In this document: piece after piece, positions 53,449-62,527 of the stretch
How positions within the stretch are numbered: the first letter of the stretch is position 1
How the letters are laid out: each line of letters starts with the position of its first letter
Source of the DNA: Vibrio rhodolitus
GTDB lineage: Bacteria > Pseudomonadota > Gammaproteobacteria > Enterobacterales > Vibrionaceae
NCBI RefSeq assembly: GCF_003350325.1
Contig: NZ_QLYZ01000017.1
Coordinates: 1-64,000, forward strand
Direction of reading: 5' to 3'
DNA: 64,000 nt
Program-made: the position numbers and the translations under genes
The notes under the pieces: generated by a model
The model's input: the letters and a program-made list of their open reading frames with translations, nothing else
Databases searched by the model: none
What the model was told of the DNA's origin: nothing

Positions 53449-54303
53449 TTATTTGCTTAGCGCAGGTTCAGCGTTGAACTGTGCTTCCGCTTCATCTTCT
53501 AGACCTTTTGCGGTTTTAGCGTGAGTTAGATATAGCGGGATACAAGTAAATAGCAGACCACCCACAATGTTACCTAGAATCGTTGGGATTAGGTTGTAGT
53601 TAAGCCAAGTCGCGATACCAAAGTCAGCACCTAACATCATGCCAAGTGGGAATAGGAACATGTTCACCACCGCGTGCTCAAATACTAACGCGAAGAAGAT
53701 GAAAATTGGCAACCACATTGCAGCAATTTTGCCCGCCACAGTGCGCGCGGTCATGTTGCCGATAACGCCTAAACAGACCATTAAGTTACATAGAATGCCG
53801 CGCACAAAACAAGTAATCCAACCGTCCATGCCGAGGTTTTCAAAACCTACCGTGCGAGCTGTTGAAACCTTGATAAACGTTTGACCTACAGCACCCGGCT
53901 CGGCACTGAAATTCATCGTCAGAGAAAGCGCAATTAAGAAGGCAACCAGCAAAGAACCAATTAGGTTACCCAGACCGACTAAACCCCAACAGCGCAGTAC
54001 TCGTCCCCAAGTGATGCCTGGGCGCTGGTCAAACTTAGCTAAAGGCGCGAGACCAAATACACCTGTAACTAAGTCATAACCCATTAAACTTAAGATACAA
54101 AAGCCTACCGGGAAGACCAATGCACCAACGATACCAATACCCGTTTGAGTGATGGTTGTGATCGCTACCACGACCGCAAGTGACAAAATGATCCCCGCCA
54201 TGGTACCGCGTAAAATCAAGTCGCGCGTTGAAGTTCGAACCTTAGTTTCGCCCGTCGCTATCATAGTTTGGACAAATTCTGCTGGTTTTAAGTAAGACAT
54301 CAT
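53449..54303 (-). CDS. nirC: Nitrite transporter, FNT family (NirC)
   Basis: 284 aa with six membrane segments; FNT signatures near LGNLIGSLLVA and in the NLMVCLGVIGNMTARTV helix (usual GNxxVCLAVW). Moves nitrite or formate across the inner membrane. The position inside nirBD-cobA argues for nitrite. Confidence 0.93.
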   Translation of the reverse strand: MMSYLKPAEFVQTMIATGETKVRTSTRDLILRGTMAGIILSLAVVVAITTITQTGIGIVGALVFPVGFCILSLMGYDLVTGVFGLAPLAKFDQRPGITWGRVLRCWGLVGLGNLIGSLLVAFLIALSLTMNFSAEPGAVGQTFIKVSTARTVGFENLGMDGWITCFVRGILCNLMVCLGVIGNMTARTVAGKIAAMWLPIFIFFALVFEHAVVNMFLFPLGMMLGADFGIATWLNYNLIPTILGNIVGGLLFTCIPLYLTHAKTAKGLEDEAEAQFNAEPALSK

Positions 54304-54419
54304 GTCTCTCCAAAAAGTTAAATTAAAATTGAATAGTGAAAGGCTCCCTACTCTCGTCCTGTGTCCCCCGCCAAGGATAGGAAGCCTTTAAGCTATTGAA
54401 TCTTTGTTACCGGAATTGG

Positions 54420-54743
54420 CTAGGCTGCAATTTCCACTTCACCGCCAGTCACGCGAGCTTGATAGGCTTTGACACTAAAGCGCTCATCTTCCATGCATTG
54501 CCCCGTTACTAGGTTGAAACGTTGCTTCTTAAGCGGACTTGCAACCCAAAGTTCACCTTGGTGCTGACAAATCAATCCACGTGACAACACATTTGATTGG
54601 AAGAACGGGTCAGTGTTACTAATGGCAAACACTTCTTCCGCTTCAGTTGGACGAAAGACCGCAACTTGCTGACCTTCCACTAGTGCACACACGCCCGTTC
54701 CTGGAACGATATCGCTGATGTGACAGATTTTTTCAAATGACAT
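54420..54743 (-). CDS. nirD: Nitrite reductase small subunit NirD
   Basis: 107 aa Rieske-like fold without the cluster ligands, as normal for NirD (CALVEGQQVAVFR, CQHQGELWVASPL). Works with NirB. Starts 12 bases after the nirB stop. Confidence 0.94.
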   Translation of the reverse strand: MSFEKICHISDIVPGTGVCALVEGQQVAVFRPTEAEEVFAISNTDPFFQSNVLSRGLICQHQGELWVASPLKKQRFNLVTGQCMEDERFSVKAYQARVTGGEVEIAA

Positions 54744-54754
54744 AGTGACCTACC

Positions 54755-57316
54755 TTAATCTGCAACTGCTACGTGAAGGATGTCGCCTTTCGCTTCCGGG
54801 TGTTTTTCCGTGAAGGTGGCTGGACGGTGCTGCTCGCGCTCTGCGACGAACATTACGTTATCGTCACGCTTATCTGAGTTAATGAAATGAGCGAAGCGAG
54901 TCAGTTGCGATGGATCATTGATGGTCGCAGTCCACTCACACTCGAACTCATCCACCAATTTCGCTACATCAGCTTCAAGCTGGTCATTGATGCCTAGTTT
55001 GTCGTTAACAATCACTTCGCGTAGGTAATCAACACCACCTTCCATGTTTTCCATCCATACCGAAGTGCGCTGTAGTGGCGCGGCCGTGCGGATATAGAAC
55101 ATCATGAAACGGTCGATATACTTGATAAGCGTTTCTTTATCTAAGTCACTTGCTAGCAAGTCGGCATGGCGTGGTTTCATACCGCCGTTACCACATACGT
55201 ACATATTCCAACCTGCATCAGTTGCAATGATGCCAAGGTCTTTTCCTTGCGCTTCGGCACACTCACGAGTACAACCCGATACACCAAACTTCATCTTGTG
55301 CGGTGTACGAATGCCTTTGTAGCGATTCTCAATAAATGAGCCTAAGCCAACAGAGTCTTGCACGCCGTAACGACACCAAGTTGAACCTACACAGGTTTTC
55401 GCCATACGTAACGCTTTGGCATACGCTTGACCCGTTTCAAAGCCGGCTTCAATCAGCTTGCGCCAAATTTCTGGTAGATCATCTTTTTGCGCGCCAAACA
55501 GACCGATACGCTGCGCGCCCGTCACTTTGGTGTATAAGCTGTATTCTTCGGCAACTTTTGCGAGTACGCCCAACGCTTGCGGCGTCACTTCGCCACCCGC
55601 CATACGAGGAATAACAGAGTAAGTGCCGTCTTTTTGGATATTGCCAAGGAAGTTATCGTTGGTGTCGTGCAGTTTAACCAATTGCGGCTTAAGGATGTGC
55701 TCACCCCAGCAAGAGGCAAGGATTGAGCCTGCTAGTGGCTTACAGACCTCACAACCGTAACCTTTACCGTACTTCTCTAATAGCTCTTCAAAGGTTTTGA
55801 TCTCTTCAATACGAATCAGATGGAACAGCTCTTGGCGAGAGTAAGCAAAGTGTTCACACACATCGTTCTTCACTTCAATGCCCGATTTAGCAAGTTCGGC
55901 ATTAAGCACTGACGTCACTAGAGGAATACAACCACCGCAACCGGTACCTGCACCAGTCACCGCTTTAATATCAGCAAGCGTATGATTGCCATCTGCAACG
56001 GCTTGAGCGATTTTGCCTTTGGTCACATCGAAACATGAACAAATGACCGCACTTTCTGGCAGTGCATCTGCGCCAAGGGCAGGCTTCTCTGCGCCAGCAT
56101 GTGCAGGGAGAATTAACGCATCTGGATGCTCAGGCAGGTCAATTTCATTGAGCATCAGTTGCAGCAAGTCACCATAGTCAGCGGTATCGCCAACCATAAC
56201 CGCGCCAAGCAATTTCTTGTTGTCTTCAGAAACGATAAGTCGTTTGTAGACTTCTTGCTCTTCGTTTTGGTAGACGTAGCTCTTACAACCTGGCGTACGA
56301 CCATTCGCATCACCAATTGAGCCGACTTTTACACCCAGCAATTTTAGCTTGGCAGACATGTCCGCACCTTCAAAAGTGCTGTCGCTGTTGCCTAGAACAT
56401 GGTCAACCGCAACCGTTGCCATCTTATAGCCCGGTGCAACTAAACCGTAAAACATGCCGTTCCAAGACGCACATTCACCGATAGCATAGATATCTTGATC
56501 AGATGTTTGACAGTGATCGTTAATCGCAATACCGCCACGAGGCGCGATTTCTAGCTCCATCTGACGAGCAAGCTTATCTTGCGGACGAATACCTGCCGAG
56601 AAGACGATAAAGTCCGTCTCAAGCTCAGTGCCGTCAGCAAAACGCATCACATTACGTGCAGCTTTGCCATCTGCGGTGATCTCCAGTGTGTTCTTACTGG
56701 TGTGAACGTTAACGCCCATGCGCTCAATCTTTTGACGCAGCTGGTTACCACCTGCTTGATCAAGCTGCTCAGCCATCAGTTTTGGCGCGAACTCAACAAC
56801 ATGCGTTTCCATGCCCAAGGCTTTCAATGCACCCGCCGCTTCTAAGCCAAGCAGACCACCACCAATCACAACACCTGATTTGCTCTTTTTCGCCGTTGCT
56901 TCAATGGCTTTAAGATCTTCGATGGTACGGTAAACAAAACAATCTTTGCTTTCATTACCTTTGATTGGCGGAACAAACGGGTATGAACCAGTGGCAAGCA
57001 CAAGCTTGTCGTATTGAATTTCTCGACCTGATGAAGAGTAAACGATGCGATTCTGGCGATTAATGTTAATCGCTCGCTCACCGAGTAACACTTGAATACC
57101 GTGTTTCTCGTAGAAGCCCTCTTTCACAAGTGAGAGCTCTTGAGCGGTGTGATGAGAGAAGTAAGAAGAAAGGTGAACACGGTCATAAGCGACACGAGGT
57201 TCCTCACAGAAAACCGTTACCTCAAAGTTTGAGATGTCTGTTTTCTCAACGAGATCTTCGATAAAGCGATGTCCCACCATGCCATTACCGACGACCACTA
57301 GCTTGAGCTTGCTCAT
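54755..57316 (-). CDS. nirB: NADH-dependent nitrite reductase large subunit NirB
   Basis: 853 aa from ATG 57316, where the protein begins MSKLKLVVVGNGMVGHRF like E. coli NirB; an in-frame ATG 42 bases earlier would add a poorly conserved tail. Order: FAD/NAD(P)H oxidoreductase (~1-400), [2Fe-2S] ferredoxin-like segment CSCFDVTKG...GTGCGGC (~425-465), and the sirohaem/[4Fe-4S] domain with TCVGSTWC and GCTREC. Reduces nitrite to ammonium in the cytosol. FNR- and NarP-like sites lie upstream. Confidence 0.96.
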   Translation of the reverse strand: MSKLKLVVVGNGMVGHRFIEDLVEKTDISNFEVTVFCEEPRVAYDRVHLSSYFSHHTAQELSLVKEGFYEKHGIQVLLGERAININRQNRIVYSSSGREIQYDKLVLATGSYPFVPPIKGNESKDCFVYRTIEDLKAIEATAKKSKSGVVIGGGLLGLEAAGALKALGMETHVVEFAPKLMAEQLDQAGGNQLRQKIERMGVNVHTSKNTLEITADGKAARNVMRFADGTELETDFIVFSAGIRPQDKLARQMELEIAPRGGIAINDHCQTSDQDIYAIGECASWNGMFYGLVAPGYKMATVAVDHVLGNSDSTFEGADMSAKLKLLGVKVGSIGDANGRTPGCKSYVYQNEEQEVYKRLIVSEDNKKLLGAVMVGDTADYGDLLQLMLNEIDLPEHPDALILPAHAGAEKPALGADALPESAVICSCFDVTKGKIAQAVADGNHTLADIKAVTGAGTGCGGCIPLVTSVLNAELAKSGIEVKNDVCEHFAYSRQELFHLIRIEEIKTFEELLEKYGKGYGCEVCKPLAGSILASCWGEHILKPQLVKLHDTNDNFLGNIQKDGTYSVIPRMAGGEVTPQALGVLAKVAEEYSLYTKVTGAQRIGLFGAQKDDLPEIWRKLIEAGFETGQAYAKALRMAKTCVGSTWCRYGVQDSVGLGSFIENRYKGIRTPHKMKFGVSGCTRECAEAQGKDLGIIATDAGWNMYVCGNGGMKPRHADLLASDLDKETLIKYIDRFMMFYIRTAAPLQRTSVWMENMEGGVDYLREVIVNDKLGINDQLEADVAKLVDEFECEWTATINDPSQLTRFAHFINSDKRDDNVMFVAEREQHRPATFTEKHPEAKGDILHVAVAD

Positions 57317-57378
57317 AATCTTTTCCAGTTTTATTTGGTATCTGGTCAAGATTTTCATTTATGAAGAAAAATTAATAC

Positions 57379-57392
57379 ATGATGTAAATCAA
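57379..57392. promoter_or_regulatory. FNR-like site upstream of nirB
   Basis: ATGATGTAAATCAA matches TTGAT-N4-ATCAA at nine of ten positions. It lies about 63 bases before the nirB start, a good place for activation. Confidence 0.65.
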
Positions 57393-57425
57393 TTACCAAT
57401 TTAAACTACCCAAAAGGGGTATAAG

Positions 57426-57441
57426 TACCACTTTAGGGGTA
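57426..57441. promoter_or_regulatory. NarL/NarP-like 7-2-7 site upstream of nirB
   Basis: TACCACT-TT-AGGGGTA fits the inverted heptamer arrangement, with a second, imperfect pair TACCCAA-A-AGGGGTA just before it (57406-57420). Confidence 0.55.
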
Positions 57442-57725
57442 TCGCAGTGATGTTTTGGAAATTATTTGGTAATTATATTTCATAAATGGTATCTAAATTA
57501 CCATTCATAGAGAACAATTATGAAAAAGGCGCAGAATGCGCCCTTGGAGATATTTGTTTATACCAATCAGGATAAGTAAGTGGTCAGAAAATTGCGCAAG
57601 GAAAATCGCTTAGAACTAGGCGCAGATTGCCGCTAACTAGTTATTCTAATTACAAAATCTGCAACAACGTTATCAGCGATTTTAATCAGCAAGAATGATC
57701 AAAGACTTATGCTGATTGATATTAT

Positions 57726-58406
57726 TTAAGCGGTAGCCAATAAGATTGCCTTAAGCTCAGACAAACATTTTACCGTGTAACTCGGGGTTATGTCTTGGCA
57801 ATGTGGTTGTTCTGTGGCATTTAACCAACAGGTATCAATACCAAAGTTAACACCGCCTAACACGTCTGAATGTAAGTTGTCGCCCACCATCAACACTCGG
57901 CTTTTCTCCGGTTGTCCCATCTGCTCCATCGCGTAGCTAAAGATACCGGCATCTGGTTTCGCCACACCGACTTCTTCTGAGATCACCACATGCTCGAACA
58001 TATCGCTCAATGCCATTTTCTCTAGACGTACTTCTTGCAGCTCTGTAAAGCCGTTAGTAATGATACCTAACTTGGCTTTACCTTTTAGTGCCTCTAGTAA
58101 TTCTCGAGCTTGTGGGATCATGCTACAAATATCTGCCATCGCATCAAGAAAAGCACTGTTTAGAGCGGTAGTCGTGGTATTCAACTGCTCCGCATAGCCT
58201 TTGAAGCGAATATGCTTAATGTCTGCTGCTGTAATCGTACCGTTTTGGTAGTCCACCCAAAGTGGCTGGTTCACTTTCTGGTATTGCTCGAAATCATCAC
58301 GCGTATACTCAACACCCATGCGTTCAAACATTAACTGCATACCTTTAAATGCATCGAATTTAAACAGGGTTTCATCCGCGTCAAACAGAATCCAATCGTA
58401 CTTCAT
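57726..58406 (-). CDS. yjjG: HAD-family pyrimidine 5'-nucleotidase YjjG
   Basis: 226 aa. HAD motifs: DADETL (nucleophile Asp ~9-14), ITNGFTELQ (motif II), GVAKPDAGIF (motif III Lys) and VGDNLHSDVLGG (motif IV). Matches YjjG, which dephosphorylates dUMP, dTMP and non-canonical pyrimidine nucleotides. Single gene. Confidence 0.93.
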   Translation of the reverse strand: MKYDWILFDADETLFKFDAFKGMQLMFERMGVEYTRDDFEQYQKVNQPLWVDYQNGTITAADIKHIRFKGYAEQLNTTTTALNSAFLDAMADICSMIPQARELLEALKGKAKLGIITNGFTELQEVRLEKMALSDMFEHVVISEEVGVAKPDAGIFSYAMEQMGQPEKSRVLMVGDNLHSDVLGGVNFGIDTCWLNATEQPHCQDITPSYTVKCLSELKAILLATA

Positions 58407-58486
58407 CGCTTTACCTACAAATCTATGAGAAACGCCCTTTAGGGACTTAATGCGAGCGCATTATAGCGTTAAAATCAGCGGAAAAC

Positions 58487-58518
58487 AAAAAAGGGATTTA
58501 CAATGTAAACCCCTTTAA
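58487..58518 (-). terminator. Terminator after the SH3-domain gene
   Basis: On the minus strand AAAGGGG-TTTAC pairs with GTAAA-TCCCTTT and ends in a T-run (six T), just past the stop codon at 58537. Confidence 0.7.
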
Positions 58519-58536
58519 TTTCATTATTTTAGATGA

Positions 58537-59214
58537 CTATTTATAGAAAATCTTTCCGGTACTAACGTTAAGATAAATTTTATTGGCTTGCTTTAAACCA
58601 CCGCAATAAACGAAGTAAACATCTTCACTGTACTTCACTGATTTGACCCAGCCTTTTAACTCTTCAAAGTCGGGAGGTAAACAGATGCCTTCTTTAATCA
58701 AGTCATCGGTGGTGGCAATAAACACATCAAAATATTGTTTAAAGTCGTCAGATCCTTCGATGTAACTACTGATCGTTTTAATTCTTTCCGCTTTGGTAAT
58801 TGTCGGAGGCACTTCGAGCAGCTGATCCATAGGGATCCATTCTGCTACCTCCTCTTCGCCTTCATTGTAGACGTAATAAGGGGAAATGCGCCCCCAGCCA
58901 TCACGCTTCTCCAGCACGTAAACCTTATCACCTCGGTATAATATTGACTCAATAAATGCGCTGCGATCTGGGTGCTCACGCACGCCCAACTTTTCCGGAC
59001 TAACATAATAGTCAGTTTTCTCCGGCATCGGAGGTGGCGTTGGGGCAGCAGGCTCTGCGGGTCGAGGAAGCGTAATTGCCTCTTGATTTGCTGCCTCGCG
59101 TGCGGCTGCATCTTGCTCAGGTTTGAGATAAAACATGTAATAGCCGCCGCCCGCTAGCGCAATACCAACGAGTAGTAGGATGACCATTAATATTTTTTTC
59201 ATTCGCTCGTCCAA
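58537..59214 (-). CDS. Membrane-anchored SH3-domain protein
   Basis: 225 aa (221 from the second ATG, MKKILMV). One N-terminal membrane segment (~8-28), a Pro/Ala/Glu-rich linker, then a bacterial SH3-like domain (~66-130: YYVSPEKLGVREHPDRSA, GDKVYVLEKRDGWGRIS) and an uncharacterised C-terminal domain ending NVSTGKIFYK. The bulk is probably periplasmic. Function unknown. Confidence 0.72.
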   Translation of the reverse strand: MDERMKKILMVILLLVGIALAGGGYYMFYLKPEQDAAAREAANQEAITLPRPAEPAAPTPPPMPEKTDYYVSPEKLGVREHPDRSAFIESILYRGDKVYVLEKRDGWGRISPYYVYNEGEEEVAEWIPMDQLLEVPPTITKAERIKTISSYIEGSDDFKQYFDVFIATTDDLIKEGICLPPDFEELKGWVKSVKYSEDVYFVYCGGLKQANKIYLNVSTGKIFYK

Positions 59215-59309
59215 GATATTGCATTAGGCTTTCAAACTATTTTATCGGCAAGATAGCGATTTCTTTAGTAAATAAGCGAAACTTGGAAGCAAGTTTACTT
59301 TCTTGTTGT

Positions 59310-59642
59310 TTATGGCTCTATTAGGTCGCATTTGGCAGCGCAGATGAAATCGTTTTTGTGTAAGCCTTTAATCGAATGACTCCACCATGTCACTGTCACC
59401 TTACCCCACTCCAGTAATATTGCCGGGTGATGAAACTCTTCTTCAGCAAGCTCGGCGACTTTGTTGGCAAATGACCAAGCTGAGAGGAAATTCTTAAACT
59501 TAAACTGCTTTTCAAGTTGCGCTATCCCGTCTCTTTCGATGATTTGCCACTCTTGTAATTGCGCCAGCATCTCTTGCTGTTCATCGTAACTTGCTGGCAT
59601 CGCTTCTGGCGTGCAGGCTTCACATCTGAGTTCGTTCAACAT
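59310..59642 (-). CDS. phhB: Pterin-4a-carbinolamine dehydratase
   Basis: 110 aa; recycles the tetrahydrobiopterin-type cofactor of PhhA. The conserved EEFHHPAILLEWGKVTV and KGLHKNDF are present. Its start overlaps the phhA stop by seven bases. Confidence 0.94.
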   Translation of the reverse strand: MLNELRCEACTPEAMPASYDEQQEMLAQLQEWQIIERDGIAQLEKQFKFKNFLSAWSFANKVAELAEEEFHHPAILLEWGKVTVTWWSHSIKGLHKNDFICAAKCDLIEP

Positions 59643-60442
59643 AATTCGCTTCCTTTACTGTGTTGCTCTTTGGGAGAAAATAATGGCGGATACAAACCCG
59701 CTTGCATCGCCTGCTCTACCTCTGATGCTAAGTCTAGTCGACTCAATTGGTAGAGCTCTGATATATCATCTAGCTTGAAATAAATTGGCTGCATAATGTC
59801 AATGCGATAAGGCGTTCTTAACACCGTATTGAGCTCAAAGACCGCTCTTACCGGAACTGTCGAGTCAAGTGCATAGAGAGTTTCACCGGGTGAAGACAAA
59901 ATACCGCCACCATAAATTTTCAGCTCATCATCTTGGTTTACCAAACCAAACTCGACCGTAAACCAATACAACCGAGCTAAGAACGCACGTTGCTTAGGAT
60001 CAGCTTGATAACCAAGTTGACCATATACATGGGTAAAGTGGGCAAATTGAGGGTTGGTCAACATCGCGCAGTGACCAAATATTTCATGGAAGAAATCCGG
60101 CTCTTGAAGATAATCAAACTCTTCCCGTGTTCTTAGAAATGTAGCGACAGGAAAGCATCGGTTTGCCAACAATTCAAAGAAACGATCAAAGCTTATCAAG
60201 GCGGGGACAGGTACCACTTGCCAGCCCGTTTCTCGTTTTAGAATCTTATTTATATCAGGTAATTGTGGTACACGATCGTGGGGTAGATTCAATAGTTCTA
60301 AGCCGCGCAAGTATTCCTTGCACGCCCGCTTTTGTACCAAGCTTAACTGGCGAGTGACCAAGTCATGCCAAATGGCATTTTCCTCTTCACTCCAGGCGAC
60401 ATAACCTTGCTCATTGACCGGGTTTGATACATATTGTGTCAA
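59636..60442 (-). CDS. phhA: Phenylalanine 4-monooxygenase
   Basis: 268 aa; hydroxylates phenylalanine to tyrosine with a pterin cofactor. The non-haem iron ligands are in HEIFGHC (two His) and FTVEFGL (Glu), as in bacterial PAH. No regulatory ACT domain, typical of bacterial enzymes. First gene of phhAB; the promoter region (60443-60650) contains an inverted repeat around TGATT-TTT-AATCA, of unknown role. Confidence 0.95.
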   Translation of the reverse strand: MTQYVSNPVNEQGYVAWSEEENAIWHDLVTRQLSLVQKRACKEYLRGLELLNLPHDRVPQLPDINKILKRETGWQVVPVPALISFDRFFELLANRCFPVATFLRTREEFDYLQEPDFFHEIFGHCAMLTNPQFAHFTHVYGQLGYQADPKQRAFLARLYWFTVEFGLVNQDDELKIYGGGILSSPGETLYALDSTVPVRAVFELNTVLRTPYRIDIMQPIYFKLDDISELYQLSRLDLASEVEQAMQAGLYPPLFSPKEQHSKGSELC

Positions 60443-60624
60443 TCTCCCTCCTTAGTGCGCTTGCTGCACTTTTTGTTCCTTGTACTCCTTTAAGCTTATT
60501 GAGCGTTGAAACAACAGACAAAAATCTCGCTAAATTACACCCCACCTATTGCGTAACAAATGCTTTACATTGTGATTTTTAATCAACAATTACAATGATA
60601 TATGTAATAAATAGGCGTAAAAAA

Positions 60625-60646
60625 ACAGGGCATAAAAATGCCCTGT
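60625..60646 (-). terminator. Terminator after the methyltransferase gene
   Basis: ACAGGGCAT pairs with ATGCCCTGT around AAAA, with T-rich flanks on the minus strand. Confidence 0.85.
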
Positions 60647-60673
60647 CTGTAAAAATGGTTACTAGATAAGTGA

Positions 60674-61255
60674 TTACTTAACCGCGACCGCCATCAACAC
60701 TTTAAATACACCTTGCTCGGTTGTAATTTCAAACGGCACGGAAGTTGAGACATCTTTAAAACCAACCCCACTTAGTACGCGTTCAACATGGTCTGGATGC
60801 ATCGCCATCTCTTCACCCGGCTCAGTTGCGAGCCAGTCCCATTGAATAAAATGTCCGCCTTCTTCAAGCAGTGAGTAAATAATGTCTGATGTGTCTGCAT
60901 AATTTGCAAGAAAACCACAAACTGACGATGCGACAACGAGATCAAACTGATTGCGAAATGCTGGGTGCATCGCAGCTAAACCGCGAGTGAGCGTGTCCAC
61001 TACAGCCTCTACATTAGGCAGTGCTTTATTATCCAACTGCTCTATCATCGCCTCAGAGCAATCTAGTGCCACAATGTCCTTCACTACAGGAGACATTTTT
61101 TGGCTCAACAAACCTGTTCCACAACCAAAATCAAGCACATGCTTGCCTTTGATATTAAATGTTTTAATTAGTGAAGAATATGCTTCCTCTGCAAAGATCG
61201 CTGTCGCTTGATCTTTATCCCACGTTTCAGCATGTTCATCCCAATTGATCGCCAT
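60674..61255 (-). CDS. Class I SAM-dependent methyltransferase
   Basis: 193 aa from ATG 61255 (AGGGAG seven bases upstream). Motif I VLDFGCGTGLLS and the post-I acidic loop VALDCSEAMIEQ mark a Rossmann methyltransferase; DLVVASSVCGFLANY is motif II. Substrate unknown. Closest in style to small UbiE/Tam-like enzymes. Confidence 0.88.
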   Translation of the reverse strand: MAINWDEHAETWDKDQATAIFAEEAYSSLIKTFNIKGKHVLDFGCGTGLLSQKMSPVVKDIVALDCSEAMIEQLDNKALPNVEAVVDTLTRGLAAMHPAFRNQFDLVVASSVCGFLANYADTSDIIYSLLEEGGHFIQWDWLATEPGEEMAMHPDHVERVLSGVGFKDVSTSVPFEITTEQGVFKVLMAVAVK

Positions 61256-61463
61256 TGTGCTCTCCCTAAACTGCTTCAAAAAGCAAAAATCTGTTATTTA
61301 TACCCAAGTATCCTTACATTCATATTGCAAAACCTAAGCGGTCATTTAAAAAGCGACTTGGGTATAACCTGTCCATTATATTCTAGCTATAGCTATGTGA
61401 AAACAGACATTTAAGATTAATTACATTACCATACAACTATGTTATCTAGCGCAGAAAATCTCT

Positions 61464-62342
61464 ATGAACTTGTCGCAAATTGAAGCTTTCTGTACCGTAG
61501 CTGATACGGGATCGGTATCTGAAGCTGCTCGCCAACTCGACTGTAACCGTACCAAACTGAGCATGTCGATTAAAGCTTTAGAGAAAGAATTGTCGGTTGC
61601 ACTGTTTATTCGCTCCGGCAATCAGTTGACACTATCGGAAGCAGGCAAAGCCATTTATCGTGATAGTCAGAATCTTCTGGTTACTGAAGCGCGTATTCGC
61701 CAAACTTGCGCACAAGTATCTGGTGAGTTTAGTGCCGAAGTGTGGATCGCTCGTGATGACTCACTGCCAGACGAACTTTGGCAAGATCTTGCTCACCGGC
61801 TAAACAGTGATTTTCCTGCCACCTCATTTAACATCGTACTCGCCTCTTCTGGGGATTTGGCAAACCTAGTAGTCACTGGTCAAGTCGATTTCGCCTTCGG
61901 GGTAGATTACGAACGTACCAACGATCCTCACGTGACTTATCAACCTCTCGGTAAAATCCGCATGATGTCGGTATGCGGCGCAGCCAACCCACTGAGTAAA
62001 ATGCGCCGAGTCTCCGATGGCGACTTACGTAATGCTTTGCAAGCTGCCATGGTCTATCTCAATGAGAAAGACAACCCTGAACTGAAGCCTCTATCCTTAA
62101 GACATATTGGTTTTTCGAGCTTTGACTACATGCTCAACTCAATCTTAACCGAAGACGCATGGGGTGTGTTACCCGAGCCCTTAATTCGTCATCACTTGCG
62201 TAAGCAGGAATTAGCCGTCATCAAACATACCTACGGTTTAACCCAAGAAGATTACTGTATGTTCACACCTTCTGGCATGAAGGAGCACCCCGCTATGACT
62301 TGGCTAGCCGAGCAACTCAATGAATACCTGTTTGATTTCTGA
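61464..62342 (+). CDS. LysR-family transcriptional regulator
   Basis: 292 aa. N-terminal winged HTH (MNLSQIEAFCTVADTGSVSEAARQL) followed by a LysR substrate-binding domain (~90-290). The recognition helix and the KALEKEL segment are canonical. It is separated from the methyltransferase gene by about 200 bases, divergently transcribed, and could regulate it, as is common for LysR proteins. Confidence 0.92.
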   Translation: MNLSQIEAFCTVADTGSVSEAARQLDCNRTKLSMSIKALEKELSVALFIRSGNQLTLSEAGKAIYRDSQNLLVTEARIRQTCAQVSGEFSAEVWIARDDSLPDELWQDLAHRLNSDFPATSFNIVLASSGDLANLVVTGQVDFAFGVDYERTNDPHVTYQPLGKIRMMSVCGAANPLSKMRRVSDGDLRNALQAAMVYLNEKDNPELKPLSLRHIGFSSFDYMLNSILTEDAWGVLPEPLIRHHLRKQELAVIKHTYGLTQEDYCMFTPSGMKEHPAMTWLAEQLNEYLFDF

Positions 62343-62527
62343 TAAGCCGATTGGACAAAAGTCACTCAGCGCCAAAAATAATGACAGCGGAATATTTAAT
62401 TAAGCCTTTGTTTTGATTGAACATAAATAGAAAACTCATTTTCTAGTCATGCTCATATTGAAGATCTGGTTTGTAAAAAACCTTAGAACTCACAAGAATA
62501 GAGTCAATTCTAAGGAGATTTTCAATC

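Larger units (their letters stand above)
57317..57725. other. Promoter region of the nir operon
   Basis: Over 300 bases without a gene. Contains FNR-like (57379) and NarL/NarP-like (57426) sites and an AT-rich remainder; a long low-complexity tract precedes the yjjG stop side. Confidence 0.6.

Noticed and set aside
54345..54395. Imperfect hairpin between nirD and nirC
   Set aside because: AAAGGCT/AGCCTTT arms have a mismatch and a long loop; this may be a weak attenuator, but support is too thin.
60540..60600. Inverted repeats upstream of phhA (CATTGT...ACAATG)
   Set aside because: They do not fit a TyrR box (TGTAAA-N6-TTTACA), and the AT-rich context makes chance pairs likely.
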